A DNA stretch of 23,902 nucleotides from JBAJNN01 sp036881905 (GTDB taxonomy: Bacteria > Pseudomonadota > Alphaproteobacteria > Rhizobiales > Im1): NCBI GenBank assembly GCA_036881905.1, contig JBAJNN010000032.1, forward strand, positions 1 to 23,902. Direction: 5' to 3'. The notes beneath the pieces are model-generated. The model was given only the letters and a program-made list of their open reading frames with translations. It searched no databases and was not told where the DNA came from. The position numbers were made by a program, and so were the translations under genes. Of the stretch, positions 22,460 to 23,902 are shown piece after piece (the first letter of the stretch is position 1; each line of letters opens with the position of its first letter).

Positions 22460-23227
22460 GTGGTGAGCGAGCCGGTACCCAGTGAACATGTGAGCGGCTT
22501 TGCCCTTGATCCGATGCATCAGTTCAAGGTCACGTCGCTGATCAAAATCCCGTTCGGAACGATCAATGCCGATTTTACCAATGCCAGCCTTTGGATGGTG
22601 ATTGGTGTTGTTTTCGTGCTGGTGGTTATGTTGGCCGGGCCGCGAAAGCTCGTCCCCGGCCGCCTACAATCGGTCGCCGAGATGGCTTATGAATTCGTGG
22701 CCAACATGCTGCGTGATACGGTTGGCGATGCCGGGCGGCCTTTTTTCCCGTTTATCTTTACTCTTTTCGCCTTTATCATGGCCATGAATCTACAGGCCAT
22801 GTTGCCGGGCTCGTTTGCCGTAACCAGTCATGTCATAGTGACGTTCGCGCTGGCGCTCGTCGTCTTCGTCGGCGCCACGGTTGTCGGTTTCGTCAAACAT
22901 GGCGCGCGTTATCTTAGGCTTTTCGTGCCCTCGGGCGTGCCCATCGTACTTCTGCCCATGCTTGCCGTCATCGAGGTTATCTCGTATTTTACCCGGCCCA
23001 TAAGCCTTTCGATCCGGCTGTTTGCCAATATGATGGCCGGCCATACCATGCTTAAGGTTTTTGGCGGCTTCGTCGTCGGGTTGGGTCTGCTTGCCGGGTG
23101 GGTGCCTCTGGCCGTGACGGTTGCCGTTTTCGCGCTGGAGGTTTTGGTTGCTTTTTTGCAGGCTTATGTCTTTTGTGTGCTAGCCTGCATCTACCTTAAC
23201 GATGCAATTCATATGCACGATCATTGA
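22460..23227 (+). CDS. atpB: F0F1 ATP synthase subunit a
   Basis: 255 residues. The start is GTG 22460 or the next GTG, 22463, after a GAGG. It has DPMHQFKV at the amphipathic N-terminus, five to six hydrophobic helices, and the conserved channel region ISLSIRLFANMMAGH with the essential Arg at residue 186. IEVISYFTRP lies before it and LQAYVFCVLACIYLNDA near the end. Subunit a forms the half-channels that pass protons to and from the c-ring in the cytoplasmic membrane. A hairpin (23216-23232) overlaps the stop codon and may affect relative expression of the next gene. Confidence 0.97.
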   Translation: MVSEPVPSEHVSGFALDPMHQFKVTSLIKIPFGTINADFTNASLWMVIGVVFVLVVMLAGPRKLVPGRLQSVAEMAYEFVANMLRDTVGDAGRPFFPFIFTLFAFIMAMNLQAMLPGSFAVTSHVIVTFALALVVFVGATVVGFVKHGARYLRLFVPSGVPIVLLPMLAVIEVISYFTRPISLSIRLFANMMAGHTMLKVFGGFVVGLGLLAGWVPLAVTVAVFALEVLVAFLQAYVFCVLACIYLNDAIHMHDH

Positions 23228-23232
23228 TCGTG
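23216..23232 (+). promoter_or_regulatory. Inverted repeat over the atpB stop codon
   Basis: CACGATCA and TGATCGTG are perfect inverted copies around one T, spanning the atpB TGA. In RNA this would give a five-base stem with a seven-base loop, 44 bases before atpE. It might stabilise or separate the atpE message, whose product is needed in many more copies than subunit a. Confidence 0.35.
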
Positions 23233-23275
23233 TGAATCGTTTATCCTGTTGGAGCAATGAGAGGAGTTTAAAGTC

Positions 23276-23503
23276 ATGGATGTAGAGGCCGCCAAGCTGA
23301 TCGGCGCGGGTCTTGTCTCTTTCGCGCTTGGTGGCGCGGGGGTTGGTATCGGCATCGTTTTCGGGCATTATCTTTCGGGCGCCCTGCGTAATCCGGCCGC
23401 CGCGCAGGGTCAATTTCCCAATCTGCTCTTAGGCTTCGCCCTGGCGGAAGCCACCGGGCTGTTCGGGTTGGTCCTGGGGCTGATTATTCTATTCGTGTTT
23501 TGA
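23276..23503 (+). CDS. atpE: F0F1 ATP synthase subunit c
   Basis: 75 residues from ATG 23276, with a strong AGAGGAG about ten bases upstream. It forms a helical hairpin: the first helix carries the Gly motif GAGVGIG (20-26), the polar loop has RNP (38-40), and the second helix has the proton-binding Glu58 in FALAEATGLFGL. The residues around the site do not show the Gln and Ser set of sodium-binding c subunits, so proton coupling is likely. The ring of this subunit turns as ions pass. Confidence 0.97.
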   Translation: MDVEAAKLIGAGLVSFALGGAGVGIGIVFGHYLSGALRNPAAAQGQFPNLLLGFALAEATGLFGLVLGLIILFVF

Positions 23504-23667
23504 AGAACAGGGAGGGAGCGACGTCGTGTCGTTCGCTCTGCCCGAGGGCACATCGTCGTTGCCGGTCCCGCCTATTTTCCCTCGCCGACACTTGTGTCGT
23601 CGGTCACTTGTATAATTCGGGCCACCGTGATGGTCCCGTGTAAGGCTTTTCAAGCAAGAGCAAGGCC
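23504..23667 (+). other. atpE-atpF' spacer with two small hairpins
   Basis: 164 bases without a gene. GAGCGA and TCGCTC around 23516-23538 form a short hairpin just after atpE. CGACA-CTTG-TGTCG around 23584-23597 forms another. Neither is followed by a T tract, so they look like RNA processing or stability elements rather than strong terminators; the operon continues into the b' gene. Confidence 0.35.
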
Positions 23668-23902
23668 ATGCCTCAGCTGGAAATTTCCACCTATGTGCCG
23701 CAGCTTGTCTGGCTCGCCATTACGTTTTGCCTGCTTTATCTCGTAATGGCCCGCATTGCCCTGCCTCGTCTGGGGGGGATCATCGAACGACGGCGCGACC
23801 GTATCGCAACTTATCTGGACGAGGCGGAAACCTTGCGCCAAAACGCCGAGGAATCACACCAATCCCGTCGCTCGCTCCTCTCGCAAAGTCGCCTTGAAGC
23901 CC
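23668..23902 (+). CDS. atpF': F0F1 ATP synthase subunit b' (3' end outside window)
   Basis: Opens at ATG 23668 with MPQLEISTYVPQLVWLAITF and runs off the right edge after 78 codons. The short polar start, single membrane helix (about residues 10-28), then LPRLGGIIERRRDRIATYLDEAE and the long charged helix match the b' subunit of alphaproteobacteria. In these bacteria b and b' form a heterodimeric stalk linking F0 and F1. The gene for b should follow just outside the window. Confidence 0.93.
   Translation, partial: MPQLEISTYVPQLVWLAITFCLLYLVMARIALPRLGGIIERRRDRIATYLDEAETLRQNAEESHQSRRSLLSQSRLEA

Noticed and set aside
1..23902. CRISPR arrays, insertion sequences, prophage genes, rRNA or tRNA
   Set aside because: No regularly spaced repeats, transposase motifs, phage proteins or structural RNA signatures were found; the only repeats are the palindromic intergenic elements.

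Overview
The window is bacterial chromosome, almost certainly from an alphaproteobacterium. The evidence is the atpI-atpB-atpE-atpF' order of the F0 operon, a short HprK with a lone mannose-type EIIA and HPr, a DUF2244 gene beside nth, and a SecA with a C-terminal zinc tail. Dispersed palindromic intergenic repeats of the kind common in Hyphomicrobiales (Rhizobiales) point the same way. The order-level placement is inference. Genes use TAA, TAG and TGA as normal stops, so the standard code applies. The bulk is GC-rich, but several accessory stretches (about 5900-6560, 8850-8920 and 20900-21660) are clearly AT-richer.

Layout. Positions 1-745 hold the end of an MmeI/YeeA-like DNA methyltransferase and an N-terminal scrap of an Abi_2 abortive-infection gene, probably the edge of a defence region. 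Positions 800-2857 carry maiA and murA on the minus strand. Divergently, 3152-4434 is the compact hprK / EIIA-Man / HPr regulatory phosphorelay. It converges on nth, with a DUF2244 membrane protein divergent from nth. Then come a broken PH-SHOCT gene (5899-6436), gpmA, aatA and mutT. A cluster of palindromic repeats (9341-9552) separates mutT from an interrupted EamA transporter and a TTC38-like TPR gene. From 12093 come secA and an SLC13/RCK_C permease, a second copy of the repeat element, then a minus-strand marC-ispA pair and rpmF.

Positions 18850-21881 are the least ordinary part. A good sigma70-type promoter and a 17-codon leader frame precede a calcineurin-fold protein that has lost nearly all its metal ligands. 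It is followed by an interrupted gene with a BapA-type N-terminal module, a membrane segment and two diverged RTX-adhesin-like modules, its second half of foreign composition. The window closes with a TTGACA-17-TATGGT promoter and the start of the F0 ATP synthase operon.

Main message: most of the window is housekeeping. Three accessory genes (PH-SHOCT, EamA, adhesin-like) are each cut by one in-frame stop (TAA, TGA and TAG respectively) while recognisable protein continues in the same frame on the other side. This looks like recent gene decay, or else sequence errors or recoding that would need checking. I see no tRNA, rRNA, CRISPR array or intact mobile element, and no clear candidate for a wholly new multi-gene system. 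The pseudoenzyme with its leader and the compact two-module adhesin are the best leads.
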